Of a DNA stretch of 64,000 bases, positions 17,835 to 26,933 are shown one piece after another. This stretch comes from Thalassospiraceae bacterium LMO-SO8. Its GTDB lineage: Bacteria; Pseudomonadota; Alphaproteobacteria; Rhodospirillales; Casp-alpha2. A program made the position numbers and the translations under genes. Each line of letters starts with the position of its first letter. Position 1 is the stretch's first letter. The notes under the pieces were generated by a model, which was given only the letters and a program-made list of their open reading frames with translations, was not told where the DNA came from and ran no database searches. The DNA is taken from assembly GCA_031655335.1 (NCBI GenBank), contig CP134226.1, positions 1,612,001 to 1,676,000 on the forward strand, in the 5' to 3' direction.

Positions 17835-18571
17835 TATGTCTCGAGCCATTTGTGTGGCACGTCCCGGTTGATCTCCAGTAGGCCGGGATGGCGTGCGAGA
17901 AACGCCAGGATGTCGCTCAGGGAAAACTTGGGATTGTCGGCGTACAGGCCTTCGTAAATGGCAACAATCAGCCTCAGGTCCTCGTCTGTATCCAATGTCA
18001 GGCGAAGATGTGGATGACGTTCGCCATCGCGTGCGGCCACATTGTGCAAACGGAACTGTTCCGGATGCCGGTAGATGAAGGGCGTGACGTGTTCCCGTTC
18101 GTCGCTTCGTGCGGCCTCGGCACCGGCCCGGTCGAGCGCAGCACGGGAAAATGCTTCGACATCCATGCCGATCGGATAGGTGCGTTCCAGGGTATTGGAA
18201 GCGTAGTCAGCCCCGGTTTCGAACAACGCGCCAACAACCCGGTCGATGATCGCGGGGTCTGCGAGCGGGCAATCGCCGGTCAGCCGAACAACATGAGTCG
18301 CCGTCGTCATAGCGGCCGCGCCTATGTAGCGAGACAGGACATCGTCCTCACTGCCCCGGTGAAATGGCACCCCCATCGCCGTGGCGATGTCACATACAGG
18401 GTTATCCGTGGCGTGAATTGTCGTGGCGATGACGATGCCATCGAGCATCTTGGCCCGCCGCACTCGCTCGACCTGCAACTGCAGAGCTGGGATGCCACAG
18501 ATCGGACGCAGTACTTTTCCCGGCAGGCGGGTCGATGTCATGCGGGTTTGTAATATCGCGACGGTGTTCAC
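17834..18571 (-). CDS. SpsF/PseF-like cytidylyltransferase (candidate CMP-pseudaminate synthetase)
   Basis: A 245-residue nucleotidyltransferase of the SpsF (COG1861) type: AILQTRMTSTRLPGKVL at the N-terminus, EDDVLSRY near 78, and VVRLTGDCPLADPAII near 97. The GTG at 18571 is preferred since it overlaps the upstream stop as GTGA and gives the normal SpsF N-terminus. As the only CMP-transferase-like gene in the Pse block it is the best candidate for PseF, forming CMP-Pse. The KdsB-like protein at 7532 is the alternative. Confidence 0.78.
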   Translation of the reverse strand: MNTVAILQTRMTSTRLPGKVLRPICGIPALQLQVERVRRAKMLDGIVIATTIHATDNPVCDIATAMGVPFHRGSEDDVLSRYIGAAAMTTATHVVRLTGDCPLADPAIIDRVVGALFETGADYASNTLERTYPIGMDVEAFSRAALDRAGAEAARSDEREHVTPFIYRHPEQFRLHNVAARDGERHPHLRLTLDTDEDLRLIVAIYEGLYADNPKFSLSDILAFLARHPGLLEINRDVPHKWLET

Positions 18572-19776
18572 GGTTGCCACAAATGTAAATACTTCCGCAG
18601 GAACGAAGCGCCGACATTCCCCATGAATTCGTGACCGGCCAGATGAGAGAGGAAATGCTTCTTAAAATTGGCCTGAAGTAAATCGTCCTCTTGGAAGCTG
18701 GTGTCGGATTTCCCTTTGTCCCGCCCAAGTCGCTCGACACAGAGATCGCGTATCTCCTCCGCGTCGTTCTCCAGGACCTTTAGGCCATGGTCTCGGTAAA
18801 ATGATCCGTGTGAAGCGGCGCTATTGGGATCGAAGAGGCCAATGTCATACGACTCTTGGAATGTCAGTAGCCGATCGGCTTTTTCATCCCAAAGTAGTTT
18901 GGGAATGAACAGGTCGTCTGTGGCGTAAGTGGCAATGCTAAAGGGAACAAGATTTGCGAGCGCGACCGGTCGGTTGAACAGATGGGCGACGGTGTAAAGA
19001 CCGGAGGTCGACCCAAGAAACAGGCTGCATTGAGCGATCAGCCCGATCTCCAGATGCTGACTGCCGTTCTGCACGGAGAAATCGATAATCTGCGGGGAGC
19101 GCGTGTCAGGTAGCGGGACCGCCGTCTGACGCCCCATGCGAAAAACGTATCCGCCGGATTGCACGACATGCTCCGCCGCCTGTAGGTACGAATCGATGCT
19201 ACAGTCTCGGTAATCATGATACGACCAGTCGCGATGCGGGAACGCGCTCTTCAGGTAATGGTCGTCCCTGTTGTGGATGCAAATGAACCAAGACCCTTGG
19301 GGGATGCCCAAGTCGTCGAAGTATCGCTCGACCGCCTCTTCCGCGCGGCGGCCTGGGTCGATTCGATTGGCCCGTATGTTGTGGGCCGCCGGGTAGATGC
19401 TGGGGCCTGGCTTTAGAACGTTCTTGTGTGACCGAAACGCTGCGCAGTTGTCGAATACCCTCATGAGCGAAGCATGAAGCGGCGCCGATTCCAGAACCCG
19501 GATATGATCCTTGATAACGTCAATCAGGGCGCGATTGCAGACATCGCCGACGATGCAGGCGTGTCGAATTCCGTCGCCAGAATGCTCCTGGTGATAAACC
19601 GTATCTGCTTCTGGGGCCAGGGCTCCGATGCGGTCACCCCACAGCGGGACGAGGCGAAAACGCAGGCCGAATGCCTCAAGGGCCGCCATCGCGCAGACGA
19701 CGATCCACCACAAGCCCATCTCGAGCGGACGAAAGATGGAAGCCAGCCCCCGCCGCATGGCCCTGAAAAACCCCAT
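18568..19776 (-). CDS. TIGR04372-type putative glycosyltransferase
   Basis: A 402-residue protein with a hydrophobic N-terminal segment (about 20-40). The middle carries WFICIHNRDDHYLK and SIDSYLQAAEHVVQSGGYVFRMG, followed by IIDFSVQ, IGLIAQCSLFLGSTSGLYTVAHLF and FNRPVAL. This order (HxR-type motif, NADIDxY-like motif, GGxVxRMG, GTSSGL) matches my recollection of TIGR04372 putative glycosyltransferases common in polysaccharide loci. It overlaps the SpsF-like gene. Likely a cytoplasmic, membrane-associated glycosyltransferase; donor unknown. Confidence 0.7.
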   Translation of the reverse strand: MGFFRAMRRGLASIFRPLEMGLWWIVVCAMAALEAFGLRFRLVPLWGDRIGALAPEADTVYHQEHSGDGIRHACIVGDVCNRALIDVIKDHIRVLESAPLHASLMRVFDNCAAFRSHKNVLKPGPSIYPAAHNIRANRIDPGRRAEEAVERYFDDLGIPQGSWFICIHNRDDHYLKSAFPHRDWSYHDYRDCSIDSYLQAAEHVVQSGGYVFRMGRQTAVPLPDTRSPQIIDFSVQNGSQHLEIGLIAQCSLFLGSTSGLYTVAHLFNRPVALANLVPFSIATYATDDLFIPKLLWDEKADRLLTFQESYDIGLFDPNSAASHGSFYRDHGLKVLENDAEEIRDLCVERLGRDKGKSDTSFQEDDLLQANFKKHFLSHLAGHEFMGNVGASFLRKYLHLWQP

Positions 19777-19795
19777 AAAGAGCGATAGTTCCGGC

Positions 19796-20788
19796 TTAGA
19801 CCTTCAGGGTCTGTTCCCAGGCATAGCAGCCGACACAGGGCTTCAGCGAATTTCGACCGAGCTGGCCGTGGGCCTCCCTGACGGACCGGGATTTTTCATT
19901 TCGCCAGATGTCAGCGATGCTCGCCGTCATTACATTGCCCAGTTCGGACTCGGCGTTGAAATCCACGCAGCATAACGGCACGCGCCCGTCCGTGAAGATG
20001 TTCAAAATAATCCACGGCGAAATGCAGGTGAGAGTGTTGAGCGTCTCGTCCTCGAGCGTTTCTGGTGCCATCAGCCTGTCGTCCCAGTTGCCCCAGTTGT
20101 GAAGGAGCTTTCCATAAACAACGTCCTGTGGGCCCAAGCGCTTTGACCAGAAATCCTTGAACGCCTGCAATTCTCCTATGTTTGCTTCCGTTACGGTCAT
20201 CCGGACACGAATGCGCAGATCGGGCTTTAACTCATTTCGCACCTCAATGAATGACTCGATATTCTCAACGCATTTCTCGAAATTCAGCCGCTTGCGAATA
20301 GCTTCGAATGTTTCCTTCGTCGCCCCGTCGATCGAATAGTCGATCGCGTCCAGGCCCGCGTTGATCAAGGACGCCGCCCGGGCGCGTGTCATTAACGACG
20401 CGTTCGAAGTCAGGTCGACTAACTTGATCCCGATGCCTTTGAGGGCCTGAATCTTGTCTTCGAGCTTTTTGTCGATCAACGGTTCGCCGATAATGGGCAA
20501 TGTCACCCGTTCAAGCCAGGATGCGTAGGGCTTCAAGTCCTCCAATATCTTGTCAAAGATAAGCTGCGGCATAAGCAGGTGGTCGCGCTCCCATTCCTCG
20601 ACAGGACACATGTAGCACCGCGCGTTGCACGACGACGTCGGCTCGATGGAAATTTGCTTCGGGAAGAAGTGAAAATCCTCAATTGACCTCAGGCCGAACC
20701 GCCCGACAAATTCATTGAGAATTCTTTCGTTGTGCGCGGGCAACTTCGTACTGTCGGCAGACACAGGATTCTCGAGCGTGTGTTCCAT
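19796..20788 (-). CDS. Radical SAM / SPASM domain protein
   Basis: A 330-residue radical SAM enzyme. The iron-sulfur motif CNARCYMC (Cx3Cx2C) lies near residue 53, followed by IIGEPLIDKKLED, DLTSNASLM and AIDYSIDGAT. The C-terminal SPASM-like region has Cys at TCISPW, PLCCVD and KPCVGC, suited to auxiliary clusters. A strong ribosome-binding site (GGAGGG, 4 nt before ATG) supports the start. In glycan loci such proteins epimerise, dehydrogenate or deoxygenate sugars, or modify peptides. Sitting between a TIGR04372 transferase and an FkbM methyltransferase, it probably modifies a sugar or lipid intermediate. Confidence 0.85.
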   Translation of the reverse strand: MEHTLENPVSADSTKLPAHNERILNEFVGRFGLRSIEDFHFFPKQISIEPTSSCNARCYMCPVEEWERDHLLMPQLIFDKILEDLKPYASWLERVTLPIIGEPLIDKKLEDKIQALKGIGIKLVDLTSNASLMTRARAASLINAGLDAIDYSIDGATKETFEAIRKRLNFEKCVENIESFIEVRNELKPDLRIRVRMTVTEANIGELQAFKDFWSKRLGPQDVVYGKLLHNWGNWDDRLMAPETLEDETLNTLTCISPWIILNIFTDGRVPLCCVDFNAESELGNVMTASIADIWRNEKSRSVREAHGQLGRNSLKPCVGCYAWEQTLKV

Positions 20789-20800
20789 TATCCCTCCGGT

Positions 20801-21979
20801 TTATTGATTGCAGCGCGTCGGCACGGCGTAGATCACGGTCTCGACGCTTCCACCGTCCTGCTGGCGAAGATAAAGATCATATGCGCTGTCGATTTCCAGG
20901 ATCGTTTGGGGCACCTGCCAAAGATGCGCCGGTGCATGATATGCGGAAATCGCAAGCGTCGGTTTGTGTGTTCGTATCGAATGGGCAGCACCATGCAGGG
21001 CTTTGAGTTCCGCGCCCTCGATGTTCATCTTAATGAAGGTCACGGGATCACCTTTTAAAATCTCGTCAATGCTTGTGACTGGCACTTCGATCTCTCCATC
21101 ATAGTGAATCAAAGACGCGCGCGACGCCGAGTTCGAGAAACGAAGCACGTCCTTCCTGTCGAACATTCCGAACTTGATCGGCTCGATACGTCGGTCGTTC
21201 GCGAAGTTGTCACGCAGCCGGTCAAAGGTGTTGGGGTCAGGTTCGAAGGCGATGATCCGAGCGAACCGATTCCTTGCATGCTCGACATACATGCGTACAG
21301 TGTCGCCGTCGTACGCGCCCCCGTCGATGTAGACGCCGTCGTCTGGGTAGGAGATCAAGTTGTCAGAATGCCAGACGTCTAAATCCAGCACAGGGATCAA
21401 CGAAGTCACGTCGAGGCTCTGGCGGTATTGTAGAATGGCATCGAGTGTTCGCACAGACTTCTGATCGCGGAGCAACTGGGCGAGGGATTCGTACTCCTCG
21501 CGCGATTCGAAGAGATCCTCGAGCCATCCGTCGTAGAACATGTGCGGCGTAAACGTGCCGGGATACAGAATCTGCATCAGCGCTAGTTGGGCTACTGACG
21601 TGAACCCCAGTTTTCGACAGTGAACGACCGAATTGAGACCCTTGTGTGAAGCGACGATGACCGGCGTGCCGCGATCGAGTCCTGACAGGAATTCCAGTGA
21701 GCGGACAATTTGACCGTGAAACGAACTGCCAACCTTTTCGGGGCTCTGGTCGCAGACTGCGGCGATCTCAATCCCTGATGCCGTGCATTGTTCCAGGAAC
21801 CGCCCTCCTTCAGGGGCGGCACCGACAAGGACGCAAGAACTCAAGGCGTCGATGGCAAACGCTGGATAGCTATGCAGAAGGTCACGACGTATGTCATCCG
21901 CGGTATGGTACGCTTTCAGCCTCCGTAGGGACGGCGTGTCAACGATGGCGGAGTGCGAGGCATCATTCATTCGATTCAT
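20801..21979 (-). CDS. FkbM family methyltransferase with N-terminal nucleotide-binding-like domain
   Basis: About 392 residues. The N-terminal part (about 40-110) holds a Rossmann-like SCVLVGAAPEGGRFLEQC segment resembling the PglD/sugar-sensing fold. The C-terminal part (about 210-380) is FkbM: VYIDGGAYDGDTVRMY, IIAFEPDPNTFDRL, VTSIDEIL and FIKMNIEGAELKALHG. The first ATG is at 21979; a TTG at 22009 would give a longer form. A 13-bp gap separates it from the start of the radical SAM gene. Probably O-methylates the glycan or sugar precursor. Confidence 0.82.
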   Translation of the reverse strand: MNRMNDASHSAIVDTPSLRRLKAYHTADDIRRDLLHSYPAFAIDALSSCVLVGAAPEGGRFLEQCTASGIEIAAVCDQSPEKVGSSFHGQIVRSLEFLSGLDRGTPVIVASHKGLNSVVHCRKLGFTSVAQLALMQILYPGTFTPHMFYDGWLEDLFESREEYESLAQLLRDQKSVRTLDAILQYRQSLDVTSLIPVLDLDVWHSDNLISYPDDGVYIDGGAYDGDTVRMYVEHARNRFARIIAFEPDPNTFDRLRDNFANDRRIEPIKFGMFDRKDVLRFSNSASRASLIHYDGEIEVPVTSIDEILKGDPVTFIKMNIEGAELKALHGAAHSIRTHKPTLAISAYHAPAHLWQVPQTILEIDSAYDLYLRQQDGGSVETVIYAVPTRCNQ

Positions 21980-22191
21980 GTTGGTAATCTTTACTGTGGG
22001 CGGCGTCAAATTGTCTCGGTCCGCGAGCGCCCATATTGACGGGTGTTTAGCGCAAGATGAGGGGTTTGGGGGCTAGGTTCAAGGATAGCCTTTGGCATTT
22101 AGTAATGAAGGAGGCCTGGACACACGGATTTCTTGTGGTTATCAGATGCTCGCATCACCTGTGTGGGCTGGCGGCGGCCATCTATCGTCGG
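21980..22191. other. 212-bp intergenic spacer, no gene seen
   Basis: One of the two longest non-coding stretches. It separates the AAC(3)-type gene stop (22192) from the FkbM gene start (21979). No convincing ORF, RNA or strong terminator hairpin is visible. It is the natural place for a promoter serving the 18.6-22.0 kb genes, but I could not find a good -35/-10 pair with correct spacing. The sequence looks more AT-rich than the neighbouring 24-35 kb genes. Confidence 0.4.
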
Positions 22192-22953
22192 CTACGTGAA
22201 GAACTTCTGAAGGAAGAAATCGGGTTGTCGCCGAAGCATTTCTGAACCAAGATCCAAGGCATCGCAGGCGCGAAATGCTGTTATTTCGACACCACCCAGA
22301 ACGTGCCTGGCTAGCAGTCCTCTCTCGTCCAGTGCGGCGCTGACCACTTGGTAGCGGCGTGGAATTTTGAGATGTCGCCTGACGTGGACGATTTGAGGCG
22401 CGCCGTGTTCGTCCTTACAGGAGAAGGACTCGCGCAGGCTGCTCGGTTGCAGATAGCAGTCAGGGGCAATGGTCTCCTCGACGTGGTGCATGAGGGTGCA
22501 GCACTCCATGCCAACCCCGAAGAGAACGACCGTCGCATTCAGGTTTGGCAACATGCCGAACGGGCTTTTCGCAGATACCGGTGTCTCATCTTCGTGATGG
22601 CGGGATAGAATCTCGGCGACGTCGTCACCACGTCCGGCCACGGAGTGAGTCGGATGAAGGCTGCGCTTCTGCGCGTGCTGGGTCCGGAAGATGTCGGTCA
22701 GAATGCCGACGTTCGACGGAGTCTCGCGGACATCAAACACATCGATGCCCGCCCTAACCAGCCGCCAGGACATCGTAGGCATCAGCAAAGTTCCCGAGGC
22801 CTTGTAGTCGCAGAACGCTCTGACGACGGCTGCCGCCTCCAACCCACTGCCGTCTGCGATGCGCTTGAAAGCCGTATGGATTAGTGTGGCCCCGGATCGG
22901 GGTATGGATAAGGCCTCAAACAGACCGAAGATTGCTATTTCTGCATTCGTCAT
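22192..22953 (-). CDS. AAC(3)-family N-acyltransferase
   Basis: A 253-residue member of the aminoglycoside 3-N-acetyltransferase fold. It shows LIHTAFKRI near residue 24, LLMPTMSWR, ETPSNVGILTDIFR, RSLHPTHSVAGRG with the conserved His, and MHHVEE. In polysaccharide loci these enzymes N-acetylate or N-acylate amino sugars rather than confer resistance. It follows the DegT aminotransferase gene by 23 bp, so it probably acylates the amino group that enzyme installs. Confidence 0.85.
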   Translation of the reverse strand: MTNAEIAIFGLFEALSIPRSGATLIHTAFKRIADGSGLEAAAVVRAFCDYKASGTLLMPTMSWRLVRAGIDVFDVRETPSNVGILTDIFRTQHAQKRSLHPTHSVAGRGDDVAEILSRHHEDETPVSAKSPFGMLPNLNATVVLFGVGMECCTLMHHVEETIAPDCYLQPSSLRESFSCKDEHGAPQIVHVRRHLKIPRRYQVVSAALDERGLLARHVLGGVEITAFRACDALDLGSEMLRRQPDFFLQKFFT

Positions 22954-22976
22954 CCGTCGTTGCGCCTTGCGACAAT

Positions 22977-24224
22977 TCAGACTGCGAAGTGGGCCTCCAC
23001 CTTTTCGATCGCTGCCACCGTGTCTGAGGCCTCCTGAGGTCCGTACTTTTCGTTAAGGTAGAGATTAAAGCTGCTCGCAAGGACGTCGCGTGCGTTCGGG
23101 CAATCGAAATTGTCGGACAGGTGGGGGCGTAGCCATGGCCAGTCAGCCGCGAGGTATTTGTAGTCGGCATTCAAGTCAATCCCTTCAGCTCGGACAGCCT
23201 CTGCGAACTCGGTCTTGCTGCAGGTGATCCCTTGAAGATTGACTATCACCGGATAGAAGAACGGCGAATCCGCGCCCGACTGCGGATAGGGCACGCAAAC
23301 AGAACAGCGCTCCGTGAGTCCAGCGGCGATGGCCGACACAAACGCTTGCCGCTGCCTGATGGTGGCGTCAATCCGCGCAAGCGAGGCCAAGCCAATGCCA
23401 CAGGAGATTTCGTCGGAATGGAAGTTCATTGCCGGGAACAGGTATCCGTTGGGATCGCGGTCGTCGAAGTCGTCCGCCCAGCGCGGTTTGCCGCGATCGG
23501 CGTGGGCAAGGACAAGATGATACAGGTCCTCGTTCCGGGTGAAGACCAAGCCGCCGCGCGGCCCGGTGATGTGCGCCTTGCGGTACATGGTTGAGAAAGC
23601 CGCGATGTCGCCGAATGTACCGACCGGCTTGCCGGCGCAGGTGGCGAAATGGGACTGCGAACAGTCCTCAATGACCTTGATCCCCCGTGCGCGGGCTTCG
23701 GCCGAAATCAGATCTGCCGCCGCCGCTTGTCCCGCGGCGTGCACAATCATTATTGCCGAAGTTTCTGGAGTGATTCGCCTGACGACCTGTTCGGTCCCGA
23801 TGTTGTAGCTGCTTGGCATGCTATCGATGAGCCGAGGAACGAGGCCGTTCATGATGATGGCGCTCAGGCTGCCGGGATCCGTGATGGGCGAAACAAGTAC
23901 TTCTGACCCTTTGGGAAGGTCGAGGGCGGCGATGGCGACGAACAGCGACGCTGTTCCGGTCGCGACTGCATCCGCGTACCCGCCCCCCATTTTGTCGGCG
24001 AAGGCACGGCAATACCTCTCTTCGAACTTACCCTGGTATCCCGGGTCCAGGTTGCGTTCGCGGTAGTAAGCCATGACCTCAAGGACTTTGGCTTCCTCCG
24101 CTTCGGAGATTGCCAGCCTCGGTGGCATCGGTACTGACCGGACCCGCGCGCCGCCGTGCATGGCCAGTGGTTTCGGGGTTTGAAATGGTCGTTTGTTCAT
24201 ATTGTTGCCGGTTTTTCGATTCAT
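22977..24224 (-). CDS. DegT/DnrJ/EryC1/StrS-type sugar aminotransferase
   Basis: A 415-residue PLP enzyme. Features are AVATGTASLFVAIAAL near residue 88, VIEDCSQSHFA with the PLP-Asp, and FSTMYRKAHITGPRGG in which the Lys of MYRK should bind PLP. The start at 24224 overlaps the transketolase C-subunit stop (ATGA); a downstream ATG at 24200 is also possible. The family transaminates NDP-keto sugars. The active-site segment differs from PseC (MYRKAH instead of HPVK), pointing to another substrate. Partners appear to be the split transketolase before it and the AAC(3) acyltransferase after it. Confidence 0.85.
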   Translation of the reverse strand: MNRKTGNNMNKRPFQTPKPLAMHGGARVRSVPMPPRLAISEAEEAKVLEVMAYYRERNLDPGYQGKFEERYCRAFADKMGGGYADAVATGTASLFVAIAALDLPKGSEVLVSPITDPGSLSAIIMNGLVPRLIDSMPSSYNIGTEQVVRRITPETSAIMIVHAAGQAAAADLISAEARARGIKVIEDCSQSHFATCAGKPVGTFGDIAAFSTMYRKAHITGPRGGLVFTRNEDLYHLVLAHADRGKPRWADDFDDRDPNGYLFPAMNFHSDEISCGIGLASLARIDATIRQRQAFVSAIAAGLTERCSVCVPYPQSGADSPFFYPVIVNLQGITCSKTEFAEAVRAEGIDLNADYKYLAADWPWLRPHLSDNFDCPNARDVLASSFNLYLNEKYGPQEASDTVAAIEKVEAHFAV

Positions 24225-25138
24225 AGGTTGTCGGTGATGGCGCCTGCTTCTAGCCCGTGCCGGGCGAGAAGCTCTTCATAGCTGCCGTAGAAATGGATGA
24301 ATTCGTCCTTGAGGGTGACGCTCTTGACGCTGTTGGTGACGCCGTTGTCCCAAGCGATTTCCTTGACCCGCGAGGCCAGGCCGCCGTGGGGCACGTGCTC
24401 CTCGATCACCACGGTGCGGGCGTGCGCATTCAGCGCCGCCAGCACGCCCGCTTCGTCGAGCGGCTTGATGGTGTGGACGGAGACGATGGATGGCCTTTTG
24501 CCAGTCTTGGCGCGCACGCGGTCGGCCACGTCGAACGCCATCTTCATGGTGATGCCGTAGGTCAGAATGCACAAGTCGCCCTCTCCGCGGACGATGTAAC
24601 GTAGCTTGCCGACCTCGAACGGGTCGACGGCACCGGACGTCAGGTCCGGCTCGCCAGCCTTGCCCAGACGCATGTACACGGGTCCCGTGCTTTCCGTCGC
24701 GCACCAGGTGGTGGCGAGCCGCATTTCCTCCGGGTCACAGGGCGCGAGCACGGTCATGTTGGGGATGGCCGAGGCGACGGCGATGTCTTCCATGGTGTGA
24801 TGGGTGCCGCCGAGAGTCGAATAAATGACGCCGGCCCCCATCCCGATTACCGTCACCGGCAGGTTCTGGTAGGCGAGATCGTCACGCACCATTTCGAACG
24901 GCCGGTAGAGCGAGAACGTGGCGATGGTGTAGCAGAATGGCCGCATGCCCTTCAGCGCCATCCCGGCGGCGATGCCGATCATCGCCTGTTCGGCGACGCC
25001 GCAGTTGATGAAGCGTTTGGGAAACTCCTCGCGGAACTTGACCATGGAACCGGCCGGTGAAATATCGGCGACCAGGGCGCAGATACGGGGATTGGTTTTG
25101 CTGATCTCGTAGATCGCGTCTGCGAACTTGTTTCTCAT
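24221..25138 (-). CDS. Transketolase, C-terminal subunit
   Basis: A 305-residue protein covering the transketolase pyrimidine-binding and C-terminal domains: FINCGVAEQAMIGIAAGMA near residue 45 with the catalytic Glu, TIATFSLYRPFEMVRDD, GGTHHTMEDIA and the C-terminal VIEEHVPHGGLAS. The ATG at 25138 overlaps the N-subunit stop (ATGA), so the pair is co-translated. Split transketolases of this type are common; here the pair lies inside a glycan locus and, with the transaldolase at 34313, could supply sedoheptulose 7-phosphate or transfer a ketol unit to a sugar. Confidence 0.9.
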   Translation of the reverse strand: MRNKFADAIYEISKTNPRICALVADISPAGSMVKFREEFPKRFINCGVAEQAMIGIAAGMALKGMRPFCYTIATFSLYRPFEMVRDDLAYQNLPVTVIGMGAGVIYSTLGGTHHTMEDIAVASAIPNMTVLAPCDPEEMRLATTWCATESTGPVYMRLGKAGEPDLTSGAVDPFEVGKLRYIVRGEGDLCILTYGITMKMAFDVADRVRAKTGKRPSIVSVHTIKPLDEAGVLAALNAHARTVVIEEHVPHGGLASRVKEIAWDNGVTNSVKSVTLKDEFIHFYGSYEELLARHGLEAGAITDNL

Positions 25139-25956
25139 GACGAGATCTCCGTCAACTCGGCGAGCGCCTGCGCGTACTCTTCCGGATTGGGCGAACGGTA
25201 ATGCCAGATGGCGCCGCCTTCCATGTAGGAAACGCCGCGGCCCTTCACCGTGTTGCCGATTAACATGAACGGCCTGTCGCCTTTGCGCCGGGTGACGGCG
25301 TCGAAGATGGCGGCGGCGTCGTGGCCATTGACCTCGGCCGTCTCCCAATTGAAGGCCTCGAGCTTTTCACGAATGGGATAGAACCGGGGATGAGTCTCGA
25401 CGGTGTTGCCGAAGGACTGCATGCCGTTGTGGTCAAGGAAGCAGATCAGGTTGTCGACCTCCAGGTTGGCCGCCATCATCATGCATTCCCAGGTCGACCC
25501 TTCCTGTAGCTCGCCGTCGCTCAGCACCGTGAAGATGAGGCCGTCTCCCTTGTTCACGTGGCGCTCCGTGTAGGCCATGCCGGTGGCCAGGCCCATGCCG
25601 TGGCCGAGGGACCCGGTCGAAGCCTCGATGCCCGGCACGCCGTAGTCGGGATGGCAGCCGAGCCGCCCCTCGGGCTTGCAGTAAAGGTCAAGGTCGCGGC
25701 GCGAGAGGATGCCGAGGTCCTCGAGGATCACGTATTGCGCCATGCAGCCATGGCCCTTCGACATCATGAAGGTGTCTAGGCTGTTGCCGGCGGCGCCGCG
25801 CATCAGGCCGTTGTAGATCACGTCCACCATCTCCAGGCAGGAGAAGGCGCCGGCGGCGTGCAAGGCCTGCACCTGCTGGGAGATTTCCAGGATGCGTCGG
25901 CGGTAGGACATGCAGCGCTTGCGCGCGATCAAGGGGTCGAATGCTTTCAGAGTCAC
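25135..25956 (-). CDS. Transketolase, N-terminal subunit (ThDP-binding)
   Basis: A 273-residue thiamine-diphosphate-binding half of transketolase. Seen are MMSKGHGCMAQY, GIEASTGSLGHGMGLATGMA, and the ThDP/Mg motif SDGELQEGSTWE ending at LDHNGMQ; the usual first Gly of GDG is Ser here. The GTG at 25956 is preceded by GGAG at 8-nt spacing. It forms one enzyme with the following subunit. Context suggests a pathway-dedicated copy rather than the central-metabolism enzyme. Confidence 0.9.
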   Translation of the reverse strand: MTLKAFDPLIARKRCMSYRRRILEISQQVQALHAAGAFSCLEMVDVIYNGLMRGAAGNSLDTFMMSKGHGCMAQYVILEDLGILSRRDLDLYCKPEGRLGCHPDYGVPGIEASTGSLGHGMGLATGMAYTERHVNKGDGLIFTVLSDGELQEGSTWECMMMAANLEVDNLICFLDHNGMQSFGNTVETHPRFYPIREKLEAFNWETAEVNGHDAAAIFDAVTRRKGDRPFMLIGNTVKGRGVSYMEGGAIWHYRSPNPEEYAQALAELTEISS

Positions 25957-26014
25957 GTGGAAGGCTCCGGTTCGTTCAATGCGAAAGCTCGGCGAGGCAG
26001 CGGCCGAAAGCGCG

Positions 26015-26905
26015 TTAGCTGTGGATGCCCAGGCGTTTCAGGATGCGTCGTTTGAGTTCTGTCAAAAGAGCGCGGCCTGAAACGGTTTGGATGGACTGTT
26101 GAGATTTGGTGAGTCGGTAGACGTCGACGCCGGACATCAGGCGCCCGTCAATGGCGTAATTGTAGCGCGCTAGGTTCGATTCCGCCTGCGCTTCTTCGTA
26201 GCCCGCCTGGAATGGTATGCAGTAGTCCGCTTCGTCCCCCTTCCGCATCAGGCACCACAGGCTGATGCCGTTCGCAGGATCCATCGGTGGTTTCATGTGG
26301 GCCGCCATTTCGGTGCTCCACGGGATCAATGCGGCGGTGCCCACCGGATTGATCCAAAGTCCGAGCATCTCATAAGAATTGAAACGAGCAAGCGCCCAGA
26401 ACAGGTTCGGGTTATAATTGAAAAAGCCGTGATCGATGGAGCCCAGGAACGGCAGGGCGTGGAGCATTAAGCCGCTTGGCCGGGTCAGTTGATGGATGAT
26501 CCGGAAGGCATTGTTCTGATCGATCAAGTGCTCGGTGGTGCCGGCATTGACGCACAGACAGAAGGCACCGCGGTCGGCATCGCTAACATCGTCCAGATTC
26601 AGGTCGAACGGTTCGCCGTACCACCCGTCTGCATCAAGTGCCTTATACTCGATGTCGAGCAAGTCGAAGAACGCCTTGGCCGGGCTTCGATTGGACAGAA
26701 CATCAAGCTCCGCTTCGGAAACTTCCGGTCCGCCCATGACCTGCAGCGTTTGCGCGATGATCTTTCGATACGGGTGGCTGAAGACGTCCTGCTTTGCGAA
26801 ATGTAGTTCTTGAGATCCAAGATCGACGACACGTCGCACGTCTTTGAACAGCCCCTGGCCATGCATTGATTGGAACAGGGCCATTGTCTCTGCGCTGTAA
26901 CCCAT
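26015..26905 (-). CDS. SAM-methyltransferase-like protein
   Basis: About 296 residues. A weak class I methyltransferase pattern is visible: RRVVDLGSQELHFAKQDV near the N-terminus as motif I, FCLCVNAGTTEHLIDQ as the strand-4 region, and LTRPSGLMLHALPF. The C-terminal third is basic (LKRRILKRLG). ATG 26905 leaves a 28-bp gap from the upstream methyltransferase gene; an ATG at 26980 would overlap it by 47 bp. Similar proteins occur in O-antigen loci near transketolases, but the acceptor is unknown and catalysis is not certain. Confidence 0.65.
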   Translation of the reverse strand: MGYSAETMALFQSMHGQGLFKDVRRVVDLGSQELHFAKQDVFSHPYRKIIAQTLQVMGGPEVSEAELDVLSNRSPAKAFFDLLDIEYKALDADGWYGEPFDLNLDDVSDADRGAFCLCVNAGTTEHLIDQNNAFRIIHQLTRPSGLMLHALPFLGSIDHGFFNYNPNLFWALARFNSYEMLGLWINPVGTAALIPWSTEMAAHMKPPMDPANGISLWCLMRKGDEADYCIPFQAGYEEAQAESNLARYNYAIDGRLMSGVDVYRLTKSQQSIQTVSGRALLTELKRRILKRLGIHS

Positions 26906-26933
26906 GATTTCGTTCACCTCGCCGTCGGTATGG

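Noticed and set aside
22192-22953. Aminoglycoside resistance gene
   Set aside because: The AAC(3) fold is real, but its place after a sugar aminotransferase, and a second copy in the same locus, point to sugar N-acylation rather than resistance.
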